A stretch of 11,936 bases of DNA, taken from Chloroflexota bacterium. GTDB taxonomy: Bacteria; Chloroflexota; Dehalococcoidia; Tepidiformales; Tepidiformaceae. Every line of letters begins with the position of its first letter. Position 1 is the first letter of the stretch. The position numbers and the translations under genes were made by a program. Location of the stretch: contig CAUJEQ010000231.1 in NCBI GenBank assembly GCA_963169135.1, positions 1 through 11,936 of the forward strand. The letters are read 5' to 3'. Shown here piece after piece: positions 1-5,826 of this stretch. The notes beneath the pieces were generated by a model. It saw nothing but the letters and a program-made list of their open reading frames with translations, ran no database searches and had not been told where the DNA came from.

Positions 1-367
1 CGACGAGTCCGGCGACGCGTTCGGGGTAGCGGAGGCCCATCTGCCAGATGACCGCGCCACCCCAGTCGTGGCCGACGAAGACGGCCTTCTCGATGGCAAG
101 GGCGTCGAGCAGGCCGGCCCTGTCGGCACAGAGGACCTTCATCGTGTACTGGGCGGGTTCGGCCGGGGCATCGGTCTCGCCGTAGCCACGCATGTCGGGC
201 GCGATGGCGCGGTAGCCTGCGGCGGCGACCGCATCGATCTGGTGGCGCCACGAGTACCAGAGTTCAGGAAAGCCGTGGCAGAACACGACGGGGAAGCCCT
301 CGCCAGCTTCGGCGAGGTGCATCCGGATACCGTTGGTGTGGATGAAGCGGTGGCTCAAGCCGGCCAT
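1..367 (-). CDS. Alpha/beta hydrolase, epoxide-hydrolase type (partial, C-terminus outside window)
   Basis: The first 122 codons are present, beginning MAGLSHRFIH at ATG 367-365; the gene continues past the left edge. Visible motifs are HGFPE (residues 31-35, the HGxP oxyanion-hole motif) and GHDWGG (99-104), the nucleophile elbow with Asp101. An Asp rather than Ser nucleophile in this context is the hallmark of soluble epoxide hydrolases and related haloalkane dehalogenases. Such enzymes open an epoxide, or release halide, through an aspartyl-ester intermediate. The cap domain, lid tyrosines and the catalytic Asp/His lie outside the window, so the substrate cannot be judged. No signal peptide is visible, so it is probably cytoplasmic. 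On its strand a GGAGAG stretch lies about 10 bases before the ATG. It is divergent from the gene at 467 with about 100 bases between. Family confidence is high; the exact reaction is not known. Confidence 0.88.
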   Translation of the reverse strand, partial: MAGLSHRFIHTNGIRMHLAEAGEGFPVVFCHGFPELWYSWRHQIDAVAAAGYRAIAPDMRGYGETDAPAEPAQYTMKVLCADRAGLLDALAIEKAVFVGHDWGGAVIWQMGLRYPERVAGLV

Positions 368-397
368 GGGGGCCACTCTCCAGGGCGATGTGGCAGG

Positions 398-403
398 ATT
401 GTA
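398..403 (-). promoter_or_regulatory. Candidate -10 box for the epoxide-hydrolase-type gene
   Basis: On the minus strand this reads TACAAT, five of six matches to the bacterial -10 consensus. It lies about 30 bases upstream of the ATG at 367, leaving room for a short leader that contains a GGAGAG Shine-Dalgarno-like stretch. I see no good -35 hexamer at 16-18 bases. The call rests on the hexamer and its position only. Confidence 0.35.
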
Positions 404-452
404 GCGCCGGGCGCCGGCGGGATATTCGCTGGGCCGGTCGGTGGGGCCGCGC

Positions 453-458
453 TAAGGT
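453..458 (+). promoter_or_regulatory. Candidate -10 box (TAAGGT) of a leaderless start
   Basis: TAAGGT ends eight bases before ATG 467. A transcript starting about seven bases after the box would begin at or next to the start codon. The AAGG inside it could instead be a weak Shine-Dalgarno for GTG 464 or ATG 467, so the two readings compete. It is listed because several other genes here have the same arrangement. No -35 match is seen. Confidence 0.25.
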
Positions 459-466
459 AATGGGTG

Positions 467-952
467 ATGCCTGCCTACCAGCCGGAAGACCTGTCCCCAC
501 TCGAAGTCGCGCTCCTCGGCGTGCTCTCGGTCGGGCTGCCACCGTCGCGGGCGGCCGGGAGCGACACCTTTCGGGTGGACCACGTGACGGCGGTTGTGCA
601 CGGGCTCGCAAGCAGCGGAGAACGCTCAACGCACCTGGCACCGGATGGCGTGAAAGTCGCGCCGGCGTTCCGGGCCGAACTGCGCTCGGCCATTGAGTCG
701 CTTTCCGGCAAGGGGCTGGTGGTGGCGCAGGCTGCGGGGGAGCCGGCCGCGGCCGGGGGATTCGAAGCAGGCCTGCAGATCGACCTGGTCGACCCGGACG
801 AGCACCCGGCGGTGCTCGATCGCTATTTGGCACAGCTCTGCATGGAGCAGCTCTTCAATATCCCGGCGGTGTACCCGTACCTGATGGATCGCTACGCGGC
901 GAGCGGCGAGGTGTGGCGGCGGCTGCGCGAAGACGGGTACGCGCGCGATTAG
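467..952 (+). CDS. Hypothetical protein, 161 aa, function unknown
   Basis: I do not recognise this family. The product begins MPAYQPEDLS; GTG 464 directly in front would add one residue, and I prefer the ATG. It is a soluble protein with no signal peptide or membrane segment. Residues ~10-30 and ~60-90 look helical. The stretch ELRSAIESLSGKGLVV, followed by a glycine/alanine-rich turn, is shaped loosely like the recognition helix and wing of a winged-helix domain, but that is only an impression. The C-terminal ~55 residues are rich in Leu, Tyr and Arg and probably helical (AVLDRYLAQLCMEQLFNI). Supporting a real gene are a clean third-position GC bias, a complete frame, and an end that meets the neighbouring CLC gene precisely (TTAG at 949-952 holds both stops). 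Coding confidence is good; function is open. Confidence 0.7.
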   Translation: MPAYQPEDLSPLEVALLGVLSVGLPPSRAAGSDTFRVDHVTAVVHGLASSGERSTHLAPDGVKVAPAFRAELRSAIESLSGKGLVVAQAAGEPAAAGGFEAGLQIDLVDPDEHPAVLDRYLAQLCMEQLFNIPAVYPYLMDRYAASGEVWRRLREDGYARD

Positions 953-2970
953 TCCTGTTCGACACCGGCGAGGAGCTCGAAGACCGCGGTCCGGGTACCC
1001 GCACCGAGTGTGACCGTGACGACATCGCCCGGGAGCAGGATGGTCGCCCCGTCCGGGACTATGGTGTGGCCCTCTCTGCGCAGGGCGACGATGCGAGCCC
1101 CGCTGGGGAACTGCCCCTCGGAGAGGCGCCTGCGGGCCACGGGCGCGTGATTCTGGATGACCACTTCGACTGTTTCCATCTCTTCGGCGAGTGGCGCAAG
1201 CTGGCGCATCTGCAACGCGGCCGCCCGGCGGTAGGAGCGGAGGAGGGTGCGCGCGTCGATGGAACCCAGCACTTCACCTCCCGGGCCGTCGACGACGGGG
1301 AGCCAGCGCCGATCGTATTCGTTCAAGACATCGAGGGCGCGGTCGAGGGGCCAGTCAGCCTGGACGGATGCGGGAAGGGGCCGGCTGAGCGAACCTGCGG
1401 TGCCTACGACGCCCGGGTCGCGCAGGTCGGTGGCGAGGACCTCGCCGAGGGAGCCGTCGTCACGCCTGACGATGGCGTGGTGGACGCGGGATGTCTCCAT
1501 GGCGGCCAGGACCTCTGCGGGCGCCGCGCCGCGGTCGACGACCGGGACGGGAATGGCGGCGCGGCCGGCCGGGAGGGCGGTGAGCAACGGGAACGCGAAG
1601 CGGTGGCGGTGCGCGGGGGAGTCCGCGCGGGTGGCGACCTGGCTGCGATAGATGCTCTCATCGCCAACCAGGAGCGTGGCGATGGCCACGGCGATCATCG
1701 CCGGGCCCAGAAGCGAGAGATTGCCGGTCATTTCGGCAACCATGAGGAGCATGGCGAGGGGCGCGTGGGCGATGCTGCCGAACATGGCGGTCATCCCGAT
1801 GATGACGACAGGGCCGGGTTCCTGGGGGAAGCCGGGCAACTCATGCCCAATGCGCCAGTAGGCGGCCCCGATCAGACCGCCGATGACCATTCCGGGGCCA
1901 AAGATGCCGCCGGAGCCGCCCGAGCCGACGGTGAGCGAGGTTGTGACGATACGCACGGCCGGGAGCAGGAGCAGGAGCCAGGGCGAGAACTCCATCACGC
2001 CTTCGCGGGTGAATGCCTGCTGGACCCAGCCGTAGCCGACGTGGATGGCCTCCGGGGCGGCCATGCCGATGCCGCCGACGAGCACGCCGCCGATGGCTGG
2101 CTTTGTCCAGGTGGGGACAGGTACCTTCTTGAAGATGTTGGTGACTCCGTAGAACGTTCGCGCATAGGCAAGGCCGAAGAGCCCGCAGGCAATCCCGAGG
2201 GCCGCGAAGTACGGCAGCTCCGACGGATGGGTGAACGAGAACGACCCGGCGCCGCCAAAGACGGGTGTGTAGTCGGTGTAGGCGCCGAAGACGGAGTAGG
2301 CGACGATCGATGAGATGAGCCCAAGGAGGATGATGTCGGCTTCGAAGTCGTGTTTGTAGAGGATCTCGGCGGCCATCATCGCGCCACCGAGAGGTGCCCG
2401 GAAGATGGCGCCGATGCCGGCGCCCATGCCGGCGGCGAGCGCCCGCCGGCGTTCGGCGGGCTCAAGGTGGAGACGGTCGGAGATGAAGGAGCCGAAGCCG
2501 GCGCCGATCTGGGCGGTGGGACCCTCACGGCCGGCGGCCCCACCGGACCCGATGGTGAGGATCGATGCGACAAGCTTCACGGGGACGACGCGGAGGCGGA
2601 CGCGCCCGCCCTTGTGGTGGAAAGCATCAATGGCGGCGTCGGTGCCGTGGCCTTCGGCCTCGGGCGCAAACAACCAGACGATCAGGCCCGAAAGGAGCCC
2701 TCCCGCCCCGAGGAGAAGCGGAAGCACCCAGCGCCGCGACGGCCCACTCCAGTCCTGTGAGCCTTCGCCGAGTGGCGCCGGGGGATGATAACCGGCGAGG
2801 TTGCCCAGCAGGTGTTCCGTTGCGAAGTCGATGCCTTCGTAGAACACGATCGCGCCGCCCCCGGCCACGAGCCCAATGACAACTCCGAGCCAGGCGGACC
2901 GCAACAGCCGTTGCCGGGTGAGCAACCCGAGCCGGTCAGCAGTCGCCCATTGGAACTGCCTGCCGACCAT
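949..2970 (-). CDS. CLC chloride channel/exchanger with CBS pair and TrkA_C-like C-terminal domain
   Basis: A 673-aa inner-membrane protein that moves chloride or a similar anion. The CLC membrane core spans about residues 25-445. Family motifs are GREGP at 147-151 with the gating Glu149, and GIFGP at 355-359 (the GIFAP motif). The first selectivity-filter motif, GSGIP in E. coli ClcA, is GHGTD here (107-111). Aligning AMMAAEILYK to the ClcA segment ending IIEEM puts Ile203 at the internal proton-glutamate position, as in channel-type CLCs that have Val there. About 475-580 is a pair of CBS repeats (nucleotide-sensing modules), and about 600-670 resembles the TrkA_C/RCK_C ligand-binding domain (ending in LLPGDVVTV). 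The start is ATG 2970 with no Shine-Dalgarno but a TAGTAT box seven bases upstream. It is divergent from the 3030 gene. The family is certain; channel versus antiporter is not settled. Confidence 0.95.
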   Translation of the reverse strand: MVGRQFQWATADRLGLLTRQRLLRSAWLGVVIGLVAGGGAIVFYEGIDFATEHLLGNLAGYHPPAPLGEGSQDWSGPSRRWVLPLLLGAGGLLSGLIVWLFAPEAEGHGTDAAIDAFHHKGGRVRLRVVPVKLVASILTIGSGGAAGREGPTAQIGAGFGSFISDRLHLEPAERRRALAAGMGAGIGAIFRAPLGGAMMAAEILYKHDFEADIILLGLISSIVAYSVFGAYTDYTPVFGGAGSFSFTHPSELPYFAALGIACGLFGLAYARTFYGVTNIFKKVPVPTWTKPAIGGVLVGGIGMAAPEAIHVGYGWVQQAFTREGVMEFSPWLLLLLPAVRIVTTSLTVGSGGSGGIFGPGMVIGGLIGAAYWRIGHELPGFPQEPGPVVIIGMTAMFGSIAHAPLAMLLMVAEMTGNLSLLGPAMIAVAIATLLVGDESIYRSQVATRADSPAHRHRFAFPLLTALPAGRAAIPVPVVDRGAAPAEVLAAMETSRVHHAIVRRDDGSLGEVLATDLRDPGVVGTAGSLSRPLPASVQADWPLDRALDVLNEYDRRWLPVVDGPGGEVLGSIDARTLLRSYRRAAALQMRQLAPLAEEMETVEVVIQNHAPVARRRLSEGQFPSGARIVALRREGHTIVPDGATILLPGDVVTVTLGAGTRTAVFELLAGVEQD

Positions 2971-2977
2971 GGAGTCG

Positions 2978-2983
2978 ATACTA
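2978..2983 (-). promoter_or_regulatory. Candidate -10 box (TAGTAT) of a leaderless CLC transcript
   Basis: On the minus strand TAGTAT ends seven bases before the CLC ATG, and no purine-rich ribosome site lies between. This spacing puts the expected transcript start at the start codon. It shares a 59-base divergent region with the promoter of the 3030 gene; the two boxes lie about 33 bases apart. No convincing -35 is seen. Confidence 0.4.
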
Positions 2984-3016
2984 CGCCCGGCTCCGGGTTA
3001 GGGCACAGCGGTCGTG

Positions 3017-3022
3017 TAAGAT
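3017..3022 (+). promoter_or_regulatory. Candidate -10 box (TAAGAT) of a leaderless start
   Basis: TAAGAT ends seven bases before ATG 3030. It overlaps an in-frame upstream ATG at 3021, which would be an unlikely start if this is a promoter. That is the reason for choosing 3030. No clear -35 is visible at standard spacing. Confidence 0.4.
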
Positions 3023-3029
3023 GCGCAGC

Positions 3030-3398
3030 ATGACGCAGCCGCCGAGCCTAACCGACCTGATGTCCCAGTGGAAAACACTCAACGACCAGTTCATTGCCTC
3101 GCTTGGCAAGGGTTTCGATGCGTTCCTCGGGACAGCAGAAGGGCAGGCCGCGGCCGACGAGGCGGGCAAGACCTACGTGGCCACCCGGGCGAACCTGGCC
3201 AGGGCGGCGCGAGAGACGTTTGGGCCGATGGTAGAGGCCGCCGGCGCGGTGCCGCTGGCCGAGTTCCAGCGGCTGATGGACCAGGTGCACACGATTCTCC
3301 TGCGGCTGGACCGGATCGATGACGCGCTCGCGAAGCTCAGCGAGACCCAGGCGCCCGCCGCGGTGAAGAAGGCAAAACCAGCGAAAAAGCACAAGTAG
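3030..3398 (+). CDS. Small helical protein, PhaE/phasin-like (PHA granule or synthase partner)
   Basis: A 122-aa protein starting MTQPPSLTDL, almost entirely helical with no cysteines, signal peptide or membrane segment. Residues ~5-60 form amphipathic helices with aromatic anchors (SQWKTLNDQF, GFDAFLG). At ~75-110 the run AVPLAEFQRLMDQVHTILL then LDRIDDAL has the VPxxxE start and heptad spacing of the C-terminal coiled coil of PhaE, the non-catalytic subunit of class III PHA synthases. The last ~16 residues are Lys/Ala/Pro-rich (AVKKAKPAKKHK), like the basic tails of some phasins such as PhaF. It is much shorter than typical PhaE. Context supports the idea: before the IS insertion its 3' end lay 16 bases from the 3' end of the PHA synthase gene at 4737. 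An unrelated small coiled-coil protein remains possible. In-frame ATG 3021 would add three residues. Confidence 0.7.
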   Translation: MTQPPSLTDLMSQWKTLNDQFIASLGKGFDAFLGTAEGQAAADEAGKTYVATRANLARAARETFGPMVEAAGAVPLAEFQRLMDQVHTILLRLDRIDDALAKLSETQAPAAVKKAKPAKKHK

Positions 3399-3414
3399 CC
3401 CGGCGGCCCTGGCC

Positions 3415-3418
3415 CTAA
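3415..3418. repeat. Target-site duplication CTAA (left copy)
   Basis: CTAA directly precedes the left terminal CAGG of the insertion sequence and matches CTAA at 4737-4740 just outside the right end. A 4-bp CTAR duplication is characteristic of the IS5 group. The match indicates a simple insertion with no flanking deletion. Confidence 0.85.
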
Positions 3419-3435
3419 CAGGCCGTTGAAGAGTG
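3419..3435 (+). repeat. IS left terminal inverted repeat
   Basis: It begins CAGGCCGTTGAAGA and matches the reverse complement of 4720-4736 at 12 of 17 positions, with CAGG and GTTGAA identical. It marks the transposase-distal end. Confidence 0.85.
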
Positions 3436-3580
3436 GGTGCGCAGCTGGGCGCATGCCACCAGATGGCTGCAGAAGGATGGTCGAGGTGACTGGTGACCGC
3501 TCCAGGTGGGCAGGGAACACCGGTTTGGGTGGTTGAGGGCTGCCGGGCTTCGGCCTACGACCAGCTCGGCAGCTTCCAGG

Positions 3581-4669
3581 CTACGCTGCCTGCGCCTCCA
3601 GATTGGCCATCCGGACGAGGTTGAAGGCGATGGCGGTGAAGGTGGCCCAGAGCTGGTTCTTGGCTTTGCCGATGTAGCGCAGCTTGCGTCCTCCGCCAGT
3701 CGTCTTCATCCAGCCAAAGCACTCTTCGATGCGCTTACGCACGCGCTGGCTGATCGCATAGCCGGGATGCCTGGTCGTGCGTCTGTCGATGGCGCTCCGC
3801 CGGTTCGAAGTGTTCTGGGCGACGTGCGGGGTGACGCCACGCTCGCGCAGTGCTGCGACGAAGGCCTTCGTGTCGTATCCCTTGTCGCCGGCCAGCGTCG
3901 TCCGTTTCCGCGGCGGCTTTCGCCGATCGAGCATCTCAATGGCTGCATCCCGTTCGGCCGTGCCTGTGGCCTGGTTCACCAGCAGGTCGAGGATGATGCC
4001 GTTGCGGTTCTCCATAAAGATGTGCCCGGCATAGGCCAGGCGGGTCTCCTGTCCCCGCCCTTTGCGTGCCAGCTTCGCCTCCGGGTCGGTGGTCGAGGCG
4101 TGGGTCTCGTTCGTGCGGCGCTGTCCGTGGAAGTCGACCGACTGGTTACGGCCACCATCGCCCGGCGGCGGGCCCTCCTCATTGCGTGGACGCACGCTCT
4201 TCTGCGACGCCCAGGCCTGGAGCAGCGTCCCATCGACAGTGAAGTGATCCTCGCTGATCAGCTTGCGCTGACGGGCTTCGCGGACGACCTCACCGAGGAG
4301 GCCCTGGGCGAGGTCGTGCTTGAGCAGGCGTTGGCGGTTCTTGGAGAAGGTGGAGTGGTCGAAGGCGTCATCGCTGATATTGAGACCGAGGAACCACTTG
4401 AAGAGCAGGTCGTACTGGAGGCGTTCGCAGAACTGGCGCTCGGAGCGGATGGAATAGAAGGCCATGAGTAGGGTGGCCTTGATCAGGTGCTCCGGCGGAG
4501 TCGAGTGCCGGCCTGTAGGCGCGTACATCGCCGTCAACTTGGGTGACAGCGCCACGAGCACGTTGTCGATCAGCTTGCGCACCCGGCGGATGGGGTGATC
4601 TGGAGGAATAAAGTCCTCGGTCGTCACTCCGAGAAGCATCTTGGCCTGACGCTCAGCCGATCCGCGCAT
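3581..4669 (-). CDS. IS5-family transposase (DDE type)
   Basis: A 362-aa transposase that cuts the IS ends and joins them to target DNA. Residues ~20-120 form the N-terminal domain typical of this group (PPDHPIRRVRKLID, FYSIRSERQFCERL, WFLGL). The RNase H-fold catalytic core follows: first Asp in FTVDGTLLQAW (D146), second Asp in LAGDKGYDTKAF (D262), and Glu in RKRIEECFGWMK (E315), satisfying the R(3)E(6)K signature with R311, E315 and K322. The length suits an intact IS5-type enzyme, and I see no frameshift. The start is ATG 4669 with a GAGGGGG Shine-Dalgarno seven bases upstream, a strong site compared with most host genes here. The start codon is inside a 12-bp inverted repeat (see 4666-4708). 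It is co-oriented with and directly downstream of the PHA synthase gene. Confidence 0.95.
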   Translation of the reverse strand: MRGSAERQAKMLLGVTTEDFIPPDHPIRRVRKLIDNVLVALSPKLTAMYAPTGRHSTPPEHLIKATLLMAFYSIRSERQFCERLQYDLLFKWFLGLNISDDAFDHSTFSKNRQRLLKHDLAQGLLGEVVREARQRKLISEDHFTVDGTLLQAWASQKSVRPRNEEGPPPGDGGRNQSVDFHGQRRTNETHASTTDPEAKLARKGRGQETRLAYAGHIFMENRNGIILDLLVNQATGTAERDAAIEMLDRRKPPRKRTTLAGDKGYDTKAFVAALRERGVTPHVAQNTSNRRSAIDRRTTRHPGYAISQRVRKRIEECFGWMKTTGGGRKLRYIGKAKNQLWATFTAIAFNLVRMANLEAQAA

Positions 4670-4708
4670 GTGATCACCCCCTCGCCCAGAGGATAAGTGA
4701 TCACATGC
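4666..4708 (-). promoter_or_regulatory. 12-bp inverted repeat over the transposase start codon (probable translation-blocking hairpin)
   Basis: GCATGTGATCAC (4666-4677) and GTGATCACATGC (4697-4708) are perfect reverse complements 19 bases apart. Each arm contains the palindrome GTGATCAC. In transposase mRNA the 3' arm includes the ATG, and the Shine-Dalgarno GAGGGGG lies at its inner edge, so folding would hide both. The probable -10 of the IS promoter overlaps the 5' arm, so transcripts from it would start in the loop and lack that arm. Only read-through RNA would fold. An alternative role is a paired binding site for the transposase or a host protein. Confidence 0.7.
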
Positions 4709-4729
4709 CTACGCAATATCGATTTTCAA
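4700..4729 (-). promoter_or_regulatory. Candidate transposase promoter inside the IS right end
   Basis: On the minus strand TTGAAA (4729-4724, five of six to TTGACA) and TGTGAT (4705-4700, four of six to TATAAT) are separated by 18 bases. The -35 lies within the terminal inverted repeat, a common IS arrangement that lets transposase binding repress transcription. The expected start is near 4693, inside the hairpin loop. Confidence 0.45.
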
Positions 4730-4736
4730 CACCCTG
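4720..4736 (-). repeat. IS right terminal inverted repeat
   Basis: Read on the minus strand it begins CAGGGTGTTGAAAA, matching the left end at 12 of 17 positions. It is adjacent to the right CTAA duplication and overlaps the candidate -35 of the transposase promoter. Confidence 0.85.
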
Positions 4737-4740
4737 CTAA
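4737..4740. repeat. Target-site duplication CTAA (right copy), overlapping the PHA synthase stop codon
   Basis: Identical to 3415-3418. Its first three bases, read on the minus strand, are the TAG stop of the PHA synthase gene. The insertion therefore left that reading frame unchanged. Confidence 0.85.
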
Positions 4741-5783
4741 TCGTGTTCACGAAGCCAGTCGAGGATCGCGGGCCAGACCTGTTGCTTCGCACGGCGCCCG
4801 GCGATGACGGAGATGTGGCCGCCTTCGAGTTCGAGGAACCGCTTGTCCTGGCTTCCGGCGTGGTCGACCAGTGCACGGGCCGCATCCACCGGGACGATCT
4901 CGTCCTTTGTGGCGCCGATGCAGAGCAAGGGAGCTTTCACATCGCGGAGGTTGACCTCCTCGCCCCAGACACGGAATTTGCCCTGCACCAATTCGTTGCG
5001 CTGGTAGAAGTGCCGCACCCACTGGCGAAAGAACTGCTTCGGAAGGGGCATCCATTCGCTCGCCCAGCGATTCATCGCCTTGTAGCTGACCAGCCAGTTG
5101 TGGTCCGCAACATTCTGGATGAGCGATTGGGCCTGGTTCAGGTCGCCCATGGGGTTCAGCATCTTGAACCCGGATCTGATGAACTCGGCGGGCATCATGT
5201 CGAACGTCTCGACAATCGCGTCCACGTCGAACTTGTCGTCGTCGGTCATACGCGGGAACTCGCCGATGGAGAAGTCGATTGGCCCAACCATGGCCAGCAG
5301 GTTCTTCACCGGGAGGTCCGGGTGGGCCGCGAGGGAGGAGACGGTCATCGGGACGCCCATGCAGTAGCCGAATGCGGTGACGGCATCGGCGCCGGAGTGG
5401 CGGATGGCCTGGCGGATAAGGGCCGGGATCATGTCGCCGATGACGTCGTCCATGCCCATGTCGCGGTCTTCAGGGCCGAAGACGCCCCAATCGGTGAGGT
5501 AGAACGGGATGCCCTGTTCGTAGAGGAATTCGGCGAACGACTCGCCCGGGCGAAGGTCGAAGATGTAGGGGCGGCTGATGCCGAGGTAGGGGAAGAGCAC
5601 AACGGGCGTCTTGAAGCGGCCGCCGTCTTTCGGCGGGTAGTAATAGAGGCGGGCCTTGCCGCGAGACCCGGCGATGACCCTGCGTGACTGGGCAACGGGG
5701 GCAGGGGCGCCAAGGGCGTCGCGCAGCCCCTGGGCCAGCTTCAGTAGCTCGGAGTCGGTCTCGAACGTAGGCGCCTGGCTCAT
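4737..5783 (-). CDS. phaC: Class III-type poly(3-hydroxyalkanoate) synthase (PhaC-like)
   Basis: A 348-aa alpha/beta-hydrolase-fold enzyme expected to polymerise (R)-3-hydroxyacyl-CoA into polyester storage granules. The nucleophile elbow is AFGYCMGVPM with Cys141 in place of the usual Ser; Asp294 is in GATKDEIVP and His323 in EGGHISVIAG. The Cys-Asp-His intervals (153 and 29) equal those of the characterised class III enzyme of Allochromatium vinosum (C149, D302, H331), and the length fits class III rather than the ~560-aa class I/II. LTDWG (96-100) and the Trp-rich region WLVSYKAMNRWASEW are also family-like. The start is ATG 5783 (MSQAPTFE); extending to ATG 6041 would read through a terminator and the next gene. 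No Shine-Dalgarno; TATACT lies eight bases upstream. Class III synthases need PhaE, and the 3030 gene is the candidate. The stop codon abuts the IS. Confidence 0.88.
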   Translation of the reverse strand: MSQAPTFETDSELLKLAQGLRDALGAPAPVAQSRRVIAGSRGKARLYYYPPKDGGRFKTPVVLFPYLGISRPYIFDLRPGESFAEFLYEQGIPFYLTDWGVFGPEDRDMGMDDVIGDMIPALIRQAIRHSGADAVTAFGYCMGVPMTVSSLAAHPDLPVKNLLAMVGPIDFSIGEFPRMTDDDKFDVDAIVETFDMMPAEFIRSGFKMLNPMGDLNQAQSLIQNVADHNWLVSYKAMNRWASEWMPLPKQFFRQWVRHFYQRNELVQGKFRVWGEEVNLRDVKAPLLCIGATKDEIVPVDAARALVDHAGSQDKRFLELEGGHISVIAGRRAKQQVWPAILDWLREHD

Positions 5784-5791
5784 GCCGGCGG

Positions 5792-5797
5792 AGTATA
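5792..5797 (-). promoter_or_regulatory. Candidate -10 box (TATACT) for the PHA synthase gene
   Basis: TATACT matches five of six -10 consensus bases and ends eight bases before the ATG, suggesting a leaderless or nearly leaderless mRNA. The promoter must lie here, because a strong terminator at 5827-5856 closes the upstream transcript. TTGCCA upstream matches TTGACA at five of six but at 20 bases, longer than usual. Confidence 0.5.
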
Positions 5798-5826
5798 CGC
5801 CGGACCGCACGGCCCCGTGGCAAACG

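Larger units (their letters stand above)
3419..4736 (-). mobile_element. Complete IS5-family insertion sequence, 1318 bp
   Basis: The element carries one transposase gene (3581-4669, minus strand) between imperfect terminal inverted repeats and is flanked by CTAA duplications. Ends, read inward: left CAGGCCGTTGAAGAGTG, right (minus strand) CAGGGTGTTGAAAATCG, with 12 of 17 matching, concentrated in CAGG and GTTGAA. The non-coding left part (3436-3580) holds a GCTGCCG/CGGCAGC pair (3539-3545 and 3567-3573) enclosing GGC-TTCG-GCC; it may act as a weak transposase terminator. The right part holds promoter-like hexamers and a start-codon hairpin. Ends, duplication and reading frame are intact, so the element looks recent and potentially active. 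It sits between two probable PHA genes, exactly at the synthase stop codon. Confidence 0.93.

Noticed and set aside
264..833. Minus-strand frame of 189 codons and plus-strand frame 388-696 over the left intergenic region
   Set aside because: Arg/Pro-rich and Arg/Gly-rich products with no motifs; they conflict with the epoxide-hydrolase-type gene and the 467-952 gene, which have better coding character.
913..2313. Long plus-strand open frame (466 codons) opposite the CLC gene
   Set aside because: It lies antisense to a gene with unmistakable CLC, CBS and TrkA_C motifs and encodes a low-complexity, Gly/Asp/Arg-rich product with no motif. It is an expected mirror of GC-biased codons.
3399..3418. 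Possible shared terminator between the PhaE-like gene and PHA synthase in the pre-insertion sequence
   Set aside because: Only a GGCC-CT-GGCC mini-palindrome is present in the 16-base gap, with no U-tract on either strand.
3539..3573. Hairpin-like GCTGCCG/CGGCAGC inside the IS left end
   Set aside because: A 7-bp stem with a long loop and no U-tract; too weak to list as a terminator and only mentioned with the IS.
3506..5687. Plus-strand open frames 3506-4471 and 4743-5687, opposite the transposase and PHA synthase
   Set aside because: Both are antisense mirrors of clear genes, without motifs or plausible starts. The first also begins inside the non-coding end of the IS.
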